From: Bacteroidales bacterium UBA3289
GTDB lineage: Bacteria; Bacteroidota; Bacteroidia; Bacteroidales; UBA932
Reading direction: 5' to 3'
Length of the DNA stretch: 28,011 nucleotides
Assembly: GCA_002361625.1 (NCBI GenBank)
Contig: DETL01000006.1
Coordinates: 1 to 28,011, forward strand
Part shown: one piece after another, positions 1-7,152 of the stretch
How positions within the stretch are numbered: position 1 is the first letter of the stretch
Layout of the letters: each line of letters begins with the position of its first letter
Notes under the pieces: model-generated
Seen by the model: the letters and a program-made list of their open reading frames with translations, nothing else
The model's database searches: none
Told to the model about the DNA's origin: nothing
Translations under genes and position numbers: made by a program

Positions 1-69
1 CTCTGCCGCCTGAACGGCATCAAGGAAACCACTACCCTCCAGATCGGCAGACGACTGAGGGTCAGGTAG
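1..69 (+). CDS. C-terminal end of a LysM-domain protein (partial)
   Basis: The window opens inside a reading frame on the plus strand that ends with TAG at 67-69. The 22 visible residues (LCRLNGIKETTTLQIGRRLR and two more) have the pattern of the second half of a LysM peptidoglycan-binding repeat: a Leu-Asn-Gly turn, then a 'Leu-x-Ile-Gly-x-x-Leu' strand, with the protein ending right after the repeat. LysM repeats bind N-acetylglucosamine-containing glycans, so the parent is probably a cell-wall enzyme or binding protein. In Bacteroidales a C-terminal LysM is common in MltD-like lytic transglycosylases, but the catalytic part lies outside the window, so no enzyme is named. A terminator follows at 89-123. 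Confidence 0.6.
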   Translation, partial: LCRLNGIKETTTLQIGRRLRVR

Positions 70-88
70 GAATCGACGGATTACGAAA

Positions 89-123
89 AGCGCCACCCCG
101 CAAGGGATGGCGCTCATTTTTTT
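89..123 (+). terminator. Rho-independent terminator after the LysM gene
   Basis: AGCGCCACCC (89-98) pairs with GGGATGGCGCT (104-114) with a single bulged base, followed by a run of seven T at 117-123. It lies 20 bases after the stop of the plus-strand gene. On the minus strand the stem is followed by only a short T run, so it may stop the converging porin operon weakly. Confidence 0.75.
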
Positions 124-137
124 GTCCGGAACTTCCG

Positions 138-1184
138 TTAGAAACGGATATAGGACATGAACCAAAGTTCGTTGAACTGAGGCGTTCCCAGGAGTCTGTT
201 GTTGTGATGACGGTACTCCAGCTGGAAGTTCAGGTTCTTGTGGAGACGGAAGTTCAGGCAGGCGGAATACATGTCATGGCTGCTGTCGGCATTGCCCTTG
301 GCACGGAACTCGTCCCACTTGAGATAGACCTTGAGCCAGTCCGTCGCGGGGATGCCGGCCGTGACATAGAAGGCATCGGCGGCACCGCTCTGGTCAATTT
401 CACCGGCCACGGCCGTGGCATACTCGGCACGGAGCGTCCAATTGTCGACATCATATTTGAGGCCGGCGCTGATACGCTCACGCTTGAGCGTGGTACCCGT
501 GGAATTCACCCAGTTGCCTTTCCAGCCGAATGCACCGATGTACAGGCCCTTGACGGGCTGGAACTGGAGGGTGCCGATGATGTCCTTGGACTTGTTGGCG
601 TCAGCCAGATTGATGCCCTGGCCGTTATAGAGGCCCAACTGGTAATGGACCAGCCGGAACTGGTCGTCCGCCATCGGGAACAGGTCACCCTGGATCTGGA
701 TACCCTGGTCACGGCCGCCCATGTTGGCCTCGCCCAGACGGTCTCCCATGCCGGCCATCTTCTGGACCAGGAAGGAGAAATCGCCCACGCCCACATCCCA
801 GGGATTCATCGGGTTCTCAAAGGTGAAAGCACGCTTGAACTGACCCAGCTTGACGGAAAACTCCTTGTACTTCGCCCACTCGACGTAGAAATCCTTCACG
901 TGCGGGCTCGTACCGTTGGCCTGGAACTGGATGCGGTATTTGAAGTCGTTGAAGATGCTGCCGTCCACATACAGACGGATAAGCCGGCAGTTGAACCCCG
1001 GGCCGCCGTGCGCACCTTCCTGATCACTGTATTTGTAGCCGCCGATGATGTAGCCGCCCACCTTGGGCTTGCTCATGAAATCGGACACTTTGTAGCCGTA
1101 TCGGGGCGCCTGGTTCTCCTGCGCGGAAACGGTAAAACCGACCGTGGACAAAAGGGCTGCCAATAAAAAGAGAGTCTTTTTCAT
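138..1184 (-). CDS. Porin_O_P-family outer-membrane porin
   Basis: 348-residue protein with a clear signal peptide (basic start MKK, hydrophobic core, cleavage expected after Ala21 in VSA-Q) and a C-terminal phenylalanine, as expected of a BAM-inserted beta-barrel. The body has alternating polar/hydrophobic strands and the typical start of phosphate-selective porin O/P homologues (a glycine-rich 'vgGYIIGGYKY' strand, then RLIRLYVDGSI and FKYRIQFQAN). It should form an outer-membrane channel for small anionic solutes; the Pseudomonas family name does not prove phosphate as substrate here. It is somewhat shorter than the Pseudomonas proteins. The gene is last in a unit with a DASS transporter (21 bases upstream) and an M49-like lipoprotein, which suggests the channel admits the transporter's substrate, perhaps dicarboxylates. 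Family call is good; substrate is inference. Confidence 0.85.
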   Translation of the reverse strand: MKKTLFLLAALLSTVGFTVSAQENQAPRYGYKVSDFMSKPKVGGYIIGGYKYSDQEGAHGGPGFNCRLIRLYVDGSIFNDFKYRIQFQANGTSPHVKDFYVEWAKYKEFSVKLGQFKRAFTFENPMNPWDVGVGDFSFLVQKMAGMGDRLGEANMGGRDQGIQIQGDLFPMADDQFRLVHYQLGLYNGQGINLADANKSKDIIGTLQFQPVKGLYIGAFGWKGNWVNSTGTTLKRERISAGLKYDVDNWTLRAEYATAVAGEIDQSGAADAFYVTAGIPATDWLKVYLKWDEFRAKGNADSSHDMYSACLNFRLHKNLNFQLEYRHHNNRLLGTPQFNELWFMSYIRF

Positions 1185-1205
1185 AAAAAAATCATGTAAA
1201 GATTA

Positions 1206-2648
1206 TCAGAACGGGAAAATCTTGGTAAGCCAGAAGTAGCCGAGGATGAAACCGATGAAGCCGATGATGAGACCGACCTTGGTCATATCCTTGGTCTCCA
1301 CCATGCCGGTCGCGGAGGCGATGGCATTCGGCGGCGTGGAAATCGGGAAAAGCATCGCGATGGAGGCGCACACGGCAATGAAGATGATCATGGCGCTGGT
1401 ACCGCCCATGGCGAGGAACTGCGCGTTGTTGGCGGCCTCGGGATCGGCCATGCCGTTCGCAACCACGATGAGGATCGGGATGAGCAGCGCGGCGGTGGCG
1501 GAGTTGGAGATGAAGTTCGAGAGGAGGTAGCACACCAGGCCGGCGACCACCAGGACCACCCAGACCTTCATGCTGCCGAACGGAATCGCCTGGATCAGCA
1601 CCTTCGCAAGACCGGTGTCCTGCAGGCAGTATCCGAGGCAGAATCCTCCCGCGACAAGCCAGAGGACGTTCCAGTTGATTTCCTTGATCTCTTCCTTGCC
1701 GAACAGACCCGTAGCGGTGAACACGCCCAGCGGGATCAGGGCGACGATGTTGGAGTTGATATGGGTGATCTGCTCCGTAGCCCAGAGAAGGATCGTGCCG
1801 ACGAAGGTAATCCACACCACGTACAGCCTCCAGTCCTTCTTCTGCTTGCTTTCGGGAATCTCGAGGACAAGCTTCTTGGTCTTGAACGGAAAGAAGAAAC
1901 GCAGCAGAACCCACGCGATCAGGATCATGATCAACACGTAAGGGATCATGTGCACGCACCATTCGCCGAAAGAGACGTCGATGCCGGCCTGTTCCAGGGC
2001 GCCTTTCGCGGTCGCGTTCGGAGGCGTGCCGATCGGGGTGCCGATACCGCCGAGGTTCGCGGCGACCGGGATGGAGAGGGCGAGGCCCACCTTGCCCTTG
2101 TCATCGGCCGGGAGCTTGGAAAGCACCGGGGTGAGAAGGGCGAGCATCATCGCGGCGGTAGCCGTGTTGGACATGAACATGGAGAACACGGAAATCATCA
2201 GCAGGAAGCCCAGCAGGACGATTTCCGGCTTGGTGCCGAAGAGTTTCAGCAGGGCCCGGGCCAGGGTGACGTCCAGACCGTAGCGCTCCGCCATGATGGC
2301 GAGGACGAAACCGCCCAGGAAGAGCATCACGACCGGATCCGCCATGGAGGACATGATACGGGCATAAGGAACCAGCGTCCCGTACTGCGGATCACAGAAC
2401 AGGCCGATGCCCTTGTTGGATACCGTCAGGAGGGAGATGACGATCACCAGGAGCGAGGTGCTCCAGTTGGGGATGATCTCGAAGATCCACATCAGGGCGG
2501 CGAACACGAAAAGGGCGATCACGCGCTGCTGCACGACAGTCAAGGCCTCGATGCCGAAGAACGACACCGGGACCGCCCAGAGAAAGATGGTGATGATAAG
2601 TACGATCGGCAGGGCGACACAGTACTTGAAATTGAACTTCTTAGCCAT
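1206..2648 (-). CDS. DASS/SLC13 family sodium-coupled anion (dicarboxylate) symporter
   Basis: 480-residue, highly hydrophobic inner-membrane protein with about eleven or more membrane segments. It has the two inverted-repeat signatures of the DASS family: SNT at 160-162 within FMSNTATAAMM and SNS at 381-383 within FISNSATAALL, which bind substrate carboxylates and Na+, each followed by a TPPNA element (208-212 and 438-442). Family members import C4-dicarboxylates, citrate or sulfate using a sodium gradient. The exact substrate cannot be read from these motifs, though the SNT/SNS pair suits a di- or tricarboxylate. It begins 12 bases after the M49-like gene and ends 21 bases before the porin, so it is almost certainly co-transcribed with both. 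Complete, with no sign of decay. Confidence 0.92.
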   Translation of the reverse strand: MAKKFNFKYCVALPIVLIITIFLWAVPVSFFGIEALTVVQQRVIALFVFAALMWIFEIIPNWSTSLLVIVISLLTVSNKGIGLFCDPQYGTLVPYARIMSSMADPVVMLFLGGFVLAIMAERYGLDVTLARALLKLFGTKPEIVLLGFLLMISVFSMFMSNTATAAMMLALLTPVLSKLPADDKGKVGLALSIPVAANLGGIGTPIGTPPNATAKGALEQAGIDVSFGEWCVHMIPYVLIMILIAWVLLRFFFPFKTKKLVLEIPESKQKKDWRLYVVWITFVGTILLWATEQITHINSNIVALIPLGVFTATGLFGKEEIKEINWNVLWLVAGGFCLGYCLQDTGLAKVLIQAIPFGSMKVWVVLVVAGLVCYLLSNFISNSATAALLIPILIVVANGMADPEAANNAQFLAMGGTSAMIIFIAVCASIAMLFPISTPPNAIASATGMVETKDMTKVGLIIGFIGFILGYFWLTKIFPF

Positions 2649-2660
2649 TATTGATTCGTT

Positions 2661-4259
2661 TTATTTCTCATATTTGAAGCGGATGTCCACGGGGATGCTC
2701 TCCAGGCCGAGGGAAACCACGTCGGCCTCGATGGTGGGACCTACCACGCAGTACTTCTTCACGAAGGCACGGGCGGCGTCGATGTCGCCGAGGGCCTGGA
2801 TCCGGAGGATCTCGGCGCCGAGCGTCTCGATGCATTCCATCGTCTTCTCATAGTCGATGGCGTATTTGCCGGAGGCCTTGCGGGTCATGGCACCGTTCTC
2901 CATCAGGTAGTTATACACGGCGATGTTCGCCTCACCCGTCGGGTCGGCCGTGCCGAAGCGGGCGGAACGGATGATATTGGCGATGAAGGTGGCAAGGACA
3001 TCGTCACGCTGGATGAGGGCGGAGATGCGATGCGCGGAGACTTCCTGGGCACAGAGCCAGGTACCCAGCACATTGGACTTGGCCTTTTCGAAGACAAGCG
3101 CTTCGTTGCCGAGGGCTTCGGCCACCGTACCCTTGCCATTGACCGTTTCCTTCACGCCCAGTCCCTTCGCAATCTCGCGGAAAACGATGTTCCAGTAGAA
3201 GGCGCTGGCATCCAGATGGGCCTGGTAGGCACCCTCGAAAAGGGTCATGCCCACCGGGAAGACGGTCCGGTTGAACTTCTCGCGGATGATGTTGTCAAAC
3301 AGGATGGTACGGGTGCCCAGCTCTTCCTGGACCTTCGCGTCGTACGGGAAATTGATGGCGATCACCTTGAAACCGGCGTTCGTGTAACCGCCGTAGTAGA
3401 TGACGTTGCAGGAGAAGATGTCCGACTCGCTGCCCGGAACGAACTGGTGGTAGGCCGGGTCGCCGGGAAGCATCTGCTGGAACTCGGGGAGACGGGCGGA
3501 AAGTGCATTGAGCTCTTCCGTGCGCTTGAGGTTTTTCAGGAGCACATAGGCGCCATAGGAATTCTTGACCCCGTACAGGGCATCGTCCACGGCCTCGTTC
3601 GGGCCGATCACCAGGTCCATCTTGCTGTCGGTCATCTCCAGCCAGGCCTTGTCGCTCGCGTAGTAGTCGTCGGTCTTCAGACCCTCGGCCTTCTTGAGGA
3701 GGTAGTCATGGACACTGGGCTTGATGGTGATGTCCGCCGCCGCCGTCAGATAATCGACGATCTTGTCGATGGACTCCTTGTAGGCGTCGTGATACCAGAC
3801 CGTCTTCAGGGAATCTCCGTCCCGGACGATGAGCGTATAGGGGCTCATTTTGTCGGGATTCCGGTAGGCGGAGAACTCTGCCTCCGTCAGGTCCGCCGGA
3901 TAGAAGCAGGCACCGGCGGGTTTGGCGCCGTACCCGTTCACGAAGGGCTTGCCGTCGATCCGGTCCCAGGGGCCGTAGTTGATCTCGGCGTACTGCCGGG
4001 CGGCAGGATCGGTCAGGGCATCCAGGAGGGAGGCCTTGTCACCGAAATTCTGCTGCCAATAAATCTTGTCCACTTCGTCCGCCGCAAAGCGGTACAGGTT
4101 CAGGACCTCCTTTCCGTTGTCGGTGATGTCCGAAAGGTCCGGAGCGGGGATCGTCACCTCGGCATAGTTCTCCATGAGGCGGGCCGCCTTGGTCCTGTGT
4201 TCTCCACAGGAAACGGCGGTGAGGGCGAGGAGGACCCATGCGACTGTCAGTTTTTTCAT
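2661..4259 (-). CDS. M49 (dipeptidyl-peptidase III-like) lipoprotein, apparently lacking the zinc site
   Basis: 532-residue protein starting at the ATG at 4259; a longer frame to 4301 would begin upstream of the promoter and is rejected. Residues 1-18 form a lipoprotein signal (LTAVSC, lipid-bearing Cys18). The middle has M49-like features: 'DLVIGPNEAVDDALYG' (215-230) matches the conserved Gly-Pro-x-Glu...Asp stretch of the family, and 354-400 matches the active-site region. There, where DPP III has a zinc HExxGH/HExxH motif, this protein reads REIAK (361-365). The downstream helix that normally carries a Glu-Glu zinc/catalytic pair reads EKAKSN (391-396). The usual zinc ligands are therefore not seen. 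Family membership is fairly sure; loss of peptidase activity is inference. As the first gene of a unit with a DASS transporter and a porin, it may act as a surface or periplasmic binding partner. Confidence 0.72.
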   Translation of the reverse strand: MKKLTVAWVLLALTAVSCGEHRTKAARLMENYAEVTIPAPDLSDITDNGKEVLNLYRFAADEVDKIYWQQNFGDKASLLDALTDPAARQYAEINYGPWDRIDGKPFVNGYGAKPAGACFYPADLTEAEFSAYRNPDKMSPYTLIVRDGDSLKTVWYHDAYKESIDKIVDYLTAAADITIKPSVHDYLLKKAEGLKTDDYYASDKAWLEMTDSKMDLVIGPNEAVDDALYGVKNSYGAYVLLKNLKRTEELNALSARLPEFQQMLPGDPAYHQFVPGSESDIFSCNVIYYGGYTNAGFKVIAINFPYDAKVQEELGTRTILFDNIIREKFNRTVFPVGMTLFEGAYQAHLDASAFYWNIVFREIAKGLGVKETVNGKGTVAEALGNEALVFEKAKSNVLGTWLCAQEVSAHRISALIQRDDVLATFIANIIRSARFGTADPTGEANIAVYNYLMENGAMTRKASGKYAIDYEKTMECIETLGAEILRIQALGDIDAARAFVKKYCVVGPTIEADVVSLGLESIPVDIRFKYEK

Positions 4260-4274
4260 ATTTTTTTCGTTTGA

Positions 4275-4313
4275 TTCCGAATAATCAGACAAAGGTAACA
4301 TTTCTATTCGGAA
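4275..4313. promoter_or_regulatory. Inverted repeat flanking the operon promoter (candidate operator)
   Basis: TTCCGAATA at 4275-4283 and its exact reverse complement TATTCGGAA at 4305-4313 are separated by 21 bases, with arm centres 30 bp apart, about three helical turns. The -7 element (4290-4297) is centred between them. The left arm is itself a near-palindrome (ATTC-C-GAAT). This layout suits two half-sites or two dimers of a regulator acting on the operon. A 9-bp match could still be chance. Confidence 0.45.
4290..4297 (-). promoter_or_regulatory. Promoter -7 element of the M49-like/DASS/porin operon
   Basis: On the minus strand this reads TACCTTTG, matching the Bacteroidetes -7 consensus TAnnTTTG, 30 bases upstream of the ATG at 4259. 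It fixes the start codon at 4259. The element sits between the arms of a 9-bp inverted repeat (4275-4283 and 4305-4313). Confidence 0.7.
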
Positions 4314-4331
4314 ATACCTTGAAATTCAGGA

Positions 4332-4363
4332 CAAAAAAGACCCGGTGCAAAGACTGCACCGGG
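4332..4363 (-). terminator. Rho-independent terminator of gdhA
   Basis: CCCGGTGCA (4341-4349) and TGCACCGGG (4355-4363) form a perfect 9-bp stem with a 5-base loop. On the minus strand it is followed by TCTTTTTTGT (4340-4331). It lies 25 bases past the gdhA stop codon. Confidence 0.88.
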
Positions 4364-4387
4364 CTTGCATGATTGAAGTTTTTCAGT

Positions 4388-5731
4388 TTAAATCGTACCT
4401 TGCTCAAGCATGGCCTGGGCGACCTTCATGAAGCCGGCGATATTGGCGCCCTTCACATAGTCCACGGTGCCGTCCGGCTGGGTGCCGAACTTCACGCACT
4501 GCTCGTGGATGGACTTCATGATGAAGTGGAGCTTGTCATCAACCTCCTTGGCATCCCAGGAGATATGCTCCGCGTTCTGGGTCATTTCGAGGCCGGAGGT
4601 GGCAACGCCACCGGCGTTCACGGCCTTGCCCGGAGCGAAGAGGATCCCGTTATGCTGGAAATAGTGGATGGCGCCCGGCTGGCAGCCCATGTTGGAGACT
4701 TCGCAGCAGCACCAGCAGCCGTTCGCAGCCAGTTCCTTCGCATCGTCCTCGGAGAGTTCGTTCTGGAAAGCGCAAGGGAGGGCGATGTCCACCGGGATGG
4801 ACCACGCCTTCTTGCCGGCGGTGAAGAACGCCTTGTCCGGGAACTTGGTGGCCATATCCTGCACCATGTTGCGGTTGGAGGCGCGCATGACGAGCATGTA
4901 GTCGATCATCTCCTTGGTGATACCGTCCGGGATGTGGCAGACACCGTCCGGGCCGGAGATCGCGACGACCTTGGCGCCGAGTTCGGTAGCCTTGGTGGCG
5001 GCGCCCCAGGCGACGTTGCCGAAGCCGGAGAGGGCGACCTTCTTGCCCTTGATGTCCTTGCCCGCCTTCTGGAGAAGGTGCTGGGTGAAATACAGGGCGC
5101 CGAAGCCCGTGGCTTCCGGACGGAGGATGGAACCGCCCCAGGTGCCGCCCTTGCCGGTCAGGACGCCGGTGTTGTACTGGCGGGCCAGCTTCTTGTACAT
5201 GCCATAGAGGTAACCGATCTCACGGCCGCCCACGCCCACGTCACCGGCAGGGATATCCTGGTCCGGGCCGATGCAGTTCCAGAGCTCCAGCATGAAAGCC
5301 TGGCAGAAACGCATGATCTCGTCGTTGGACTTGCCCACGGGGTCGAAGTCGGAGCCGCCCTTGGCGCCGCCCATCGGAAGGGTGGTGAGGGCGTTCTTGA
5401 ACGTCTGCTCGAAGCCGAGGAACTTGAGCATGGAAGGGGTCACGGCCTTGTGGAAACGGAGACCGCCCTTATAGGGACCGATGGCGCTGTTGAACTGGAT
5501 GCGGTAGCCGAGGTTCGTCTGGACCTCGCCCTTGTCGTCCACCCAGGTCACACGGAAGGTGAAGATGCGGTCGGGTTCGACCATCCGCTCCACGATCTTT
5601 GCCTTCTCGAACTCCGGATGCTGGTTATAGACCTCTTCGATGGATTCGAGGACTTCCTGCACGGCCTGAAGGTACTCCTTCTCGAGCGGGTACTTGGCCT
5701 GGAGCTTTGCCATGATGTCTTGTGTCTTCAT
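4388..5731 (-). CDS. gdhA: Glutamate dehydrogenase, hexameric type
   Basis: 447 residues, the normal length for the small hexameric glutamate dehydrogenases. It interconverts 2-oxoglutarate plus ammonium and glutamate in the cytoplasm and is a main ammonia-assimilation route in Bacteroidales. Visible landmarks are the glutamate-binding KGGLRFH (Lys88), the catalytic-lysine loop PMGGAKGGSDFDP (Lys124), and the Rossmann nucleotide-binding turn ALSGFGNVAWGA (233-244). The stretch around 160-170 (IPAGDVGVGGREIG) is also conserved. NADP specificity is usual for this subgroup but is not proven by the motifs. It is a single-gene transcript with its own promoter (5794-5801) and terminator (4332-4363). 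Confidence 0.97.
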   Translation of the reverse strand: MKTQDIMAKLQAKYPLEKEYLQAVQEVLESIEEVYNQHPEFEKAKIVERMVEPDRIFTFRVTWVDDKGEVQTNLGYRIQFNSAIGPYKGGLRFHKAVTPSMLKFLGFEQTFKNALTTLPMGGAKGGSDFDPVGKSNDEIMRFCQAFMLELWNCIGPDQDIPAGDVGVGGREIGYLYGMYKKLARQYNTGVLTGKGGTWGGSILRPEATGFGALYFTQHLLQKAGKDIKGKKVALSGFGNVAWGAATKATELGAKVVAISGPDGVCHIPDGITKEMIDYMLVMRASNRNMVQDMATKFPDKAFFTAGKKAWSIPVDIALPCAFQNELSEDDAKELAANGCWCCCEVSNMGCQPGAIHYFQHNGILFAPGKAVNAGGVATSGLEMTQNAEHISWDAKEVDDKLHFIMKSIHEQCVKFGTQPDGTVDYVKGANIAGFMKVAQAMLEQGTI

Positions 5732-5793
5732 GATGAAATGCTTTGTTTGGTGTTTTAGTTATGTGTTTAAAGTCAGCTATCCAAAATAGCATA

Positions 5794-5823
5794 CAAATTT
5801 AACCAATAAAAAGCAATTGCCAA
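5794..5823 (-). promoter_or_regulatory. gdhA promoter (-33 and -7 elements)
   Basis: On the minus strand, TTTG (5823-5820) and TAAATTTG (5801-5794) match the Bacteroidetes -33 and -7 elements with acceptable spacing, giving a leader of about 55 bases. A short inverted repeat GCTAT-N5-ATAGC (5776-5790) overlies the expected transcription start and could be an operator or a leader hairpin. Confidence 0.7.
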
Positions 5824-5880
5824 ATAAATTTCAAGCAAACGAAACATTCGGCGAAAAAAGGCGGTTTTCAGGAAATATCG

Positions 5881-5888
5881 TATATTTG
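5881..5888 (+). promoter_or_regulatory. Promoter -7 element for the unknown gene at 5910
   Basis: TATATTTG matches TAnnTTTG and lies 21 bases before the ATG at 5910. No clear -33 TTG is seen. Its position excludes the longer in-frame start at 5817. Confidence 0.6.
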
Positions 5889-5909
5889 TGCCTTCAAGCA
5901 GAAAAGCGA

Positions 5910-6443
5910 ATGAAAAAGGATTTCAAGGACAGGCTGGCCGCCTGCGTCAAAGACTTGACCGGGGCCGAAGTGAAGGGTGTCACCGTGGATGAGGAAGGCG
6001 GGAAAGTGAGCATCGTGCTCGTTCCCGGACGGGGTCATGCGAGAGTGTCCCTCTCCCAGCTCCCCGACCAGCTGAAGGTGGCCGACGTGGACATCGCCGC
6101 CGGGGACGTCACGCTCTTCGGAGCCTACGCCGCCGTCCGGGACTTCGTGGAATCATGGAACCTGGAAGCCGACGACCCCCGCGTCAGCCGTTTCGTGGAC
6201 ATTCTCCGCCGGGAAACCCGCGGCGAAGTGACCAACGTGGAGTTCCGTTCCGGCGAACTGCTCTACGAGCTCACCGTCAAGACCCTGGATTTCACCGCGC
6301 CCGAATACGTCTATATCGAAGGCGTGGATTTCCGCAACCGGATCCTCTACTGCTACACCTTCGTGGAAGACATGAACGACATCGTGGAGACGGACTCCTT
6401 CTCCATCCTGGGCTTTCCGTTCGCGGGATCCGTCAAGAGCTAG
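5910..6443 (+). CDS. Small cytoplasmic protein of unknown function
   Basis: 177 residues from the ATG at 5910 (MKKDFKDRL). The frame is open back to 5817, but the promoter -7 element lies inside that extension. There is no signal peptide, membrane segment or cysteine pair, so a soluble cytoplasmic protein is expected. It is acidic, with short beta-strand-like stretches (VSIVLVPG; LLYELTVKTLDF; YVYIEGVDF; ILYCYTFVED) and one helix-rich central part (RVSRFVDILRRETRG). I recognise no family or catalytic motif. It stands alone between gdhA (divergent) and the Skp gene (convergent), and is bounded by its own promoter and a strong terminator, so it is probably a monocistronic, expressed gene. Codon use resembles its neighbours. 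Confidence 0.75.
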   Translation: MKKDFKDRLAACVKDLTGAEVKGVTVDEEGGKVSIVLVPGRGHARVSLSQLPDQLKVADVDIAAGDVTLFGAYAAVRDFVESWNLEADDPRVSRFVDILRRETRGEVTNVEFRSGELLYELTVKTLDFTAPEYVYIEGVDFRNRILYCYTFVEDMNDIVETDSFSILGFPFAGSVKS

Positions 6444-6455
6444 GCAAAAGCCAGA

Positions 6456-6497
6456 AGACAAAAAAACTCCGGCCCGGACGGGTCGGAGTTTTTTGTC
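6456..6497. terminator. Bidirectional terminator between convergent genes
   Basis: AGACAAAAAACTCCG (6456-6470 region) and its exact reverse complement CGGAGTTTTTTGTCT (ending 6497) form a 15-bp stem. The six A and six T sit within the arms, so either strand gives a GC stem followed by a T run. It serves the unknown gene ending at 6443 (+) and the Skp gene ending at 6516 (-). Confidence 0.88.
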
Positions 6498-6515
6498 TGA
6501 CGCGGAAAGACCGGC

Positions 6516-7088
6516 TTAGTTCCCGGCGGGAGCGGTCTGCGCCTGGGCGGCAGCCTGGAGCTCCTGCTGGAGCTGCTCGAGGGTGCGGCCTTCCTTGATA
6601 CCGAGGGCCTTGCGGGCAGCCGGGGTGAGGTCCACGACGGCGGTCTCGTCAAAATACAGGGCGCTGGAGGAATCGAAGACGGCGGCGAGGCCCTGGGCCT
6701 TCGCGAGGTCCTGGACGGCCTTCTGGGCCTTCTCCATGATCGGGCTCATGAGCTGGGCCTGCTGCTGCTGGAGTTCCTGGGAAATGGTCTGCTGGAATTC
6801 CTGGATCCGGTTCTGGATCTCGACGAGTTCCTTCTCCTTGGATTCCTTGATGGCGGCGGTCCAGGAAGCGGACTTCTGCTGATACTGGTTGGCCTTGGTC
6901 TGATACTCTTCCACCATCGAGTTGAAGGTCTCCTGCGCTTCGTTCTGCATCGCGTTGATCTGCTCACGGGCGGCATCGGCCTCGGGGGCGAGCTGATAGA
7001 GTTCGGTGAAGTTGACACGACCGAGCTTCTGGGCGGAAGCGGAGAGGGTCAGGAGCGCCATGGCGGCGATAACAAGAATCTTTTTCAT
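6516..7088 (-). CDS. OmpH/Skp-family periplasmic chaperone
   Basis: 190 residues. A signal peptide (MKKILVIAAMALLTLSASA, cleavage before Gln20) sends it to the periplasm. The mature start KLGRVNFTELYQLAPEADAA is the typical Skp/OmpH opening beta-strand. Residues about 40-125 form a long, Gln- and Glu-rich coiled coil (the Skp tentacles), followed by a return strand (GLAAVFDSSSALYFDETAVVDLTP). Skp holds unfolded outer-membrane proteins on the way to the BAM complex. It lies 64 bases downstream of bamA on the same strand, the common Bacteroidetes order. The C-terminal tail (LQQELQAAAQAQTAPAGN) is low-complexity. A lipidated paralogue is at 12187-12801. Confidence 0.92.
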   Translation of the reverse strand: MKKILVIAAMALLTLSASAQKLGRVNFTELYQLAPEADAAREQINAMQNEAQETFNSMVEEYQTKANQYQQKSASWTAAIKESKEKELVEIQNRIQEFQQTISQELQQQQAQLMSPIMEKAQKAVQDLAKAQGLAAVFDSSSALYFDETAVVDLTPAARKALGIKEGRTLEQLQQELQAAAQAQTAPAGN

Positions 7089-7152
7089 ATTACGTTGTAG
7101 TTTTTAGATTTCGTTTCGGGAATGGGTCATCGCAAATGTTGTACCAATATCT

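Noticed and set aside
4260..4301. Longer N-terminus of the M49-like protein
   Set aside because: The 14 extra residues would start upstream of the -7 element and would place a polar stretch before the lipoprotein signal.
4373..5758. Long plus-strand open frame (461 codons) opposite gdhA
   Set aside because: It is the complement of a clear glutamate dehydrogenase gene; the translation is a low-complexity His/Leu/Val/Gly-rich string with no family pattern, caused by the high-GC codon bias.
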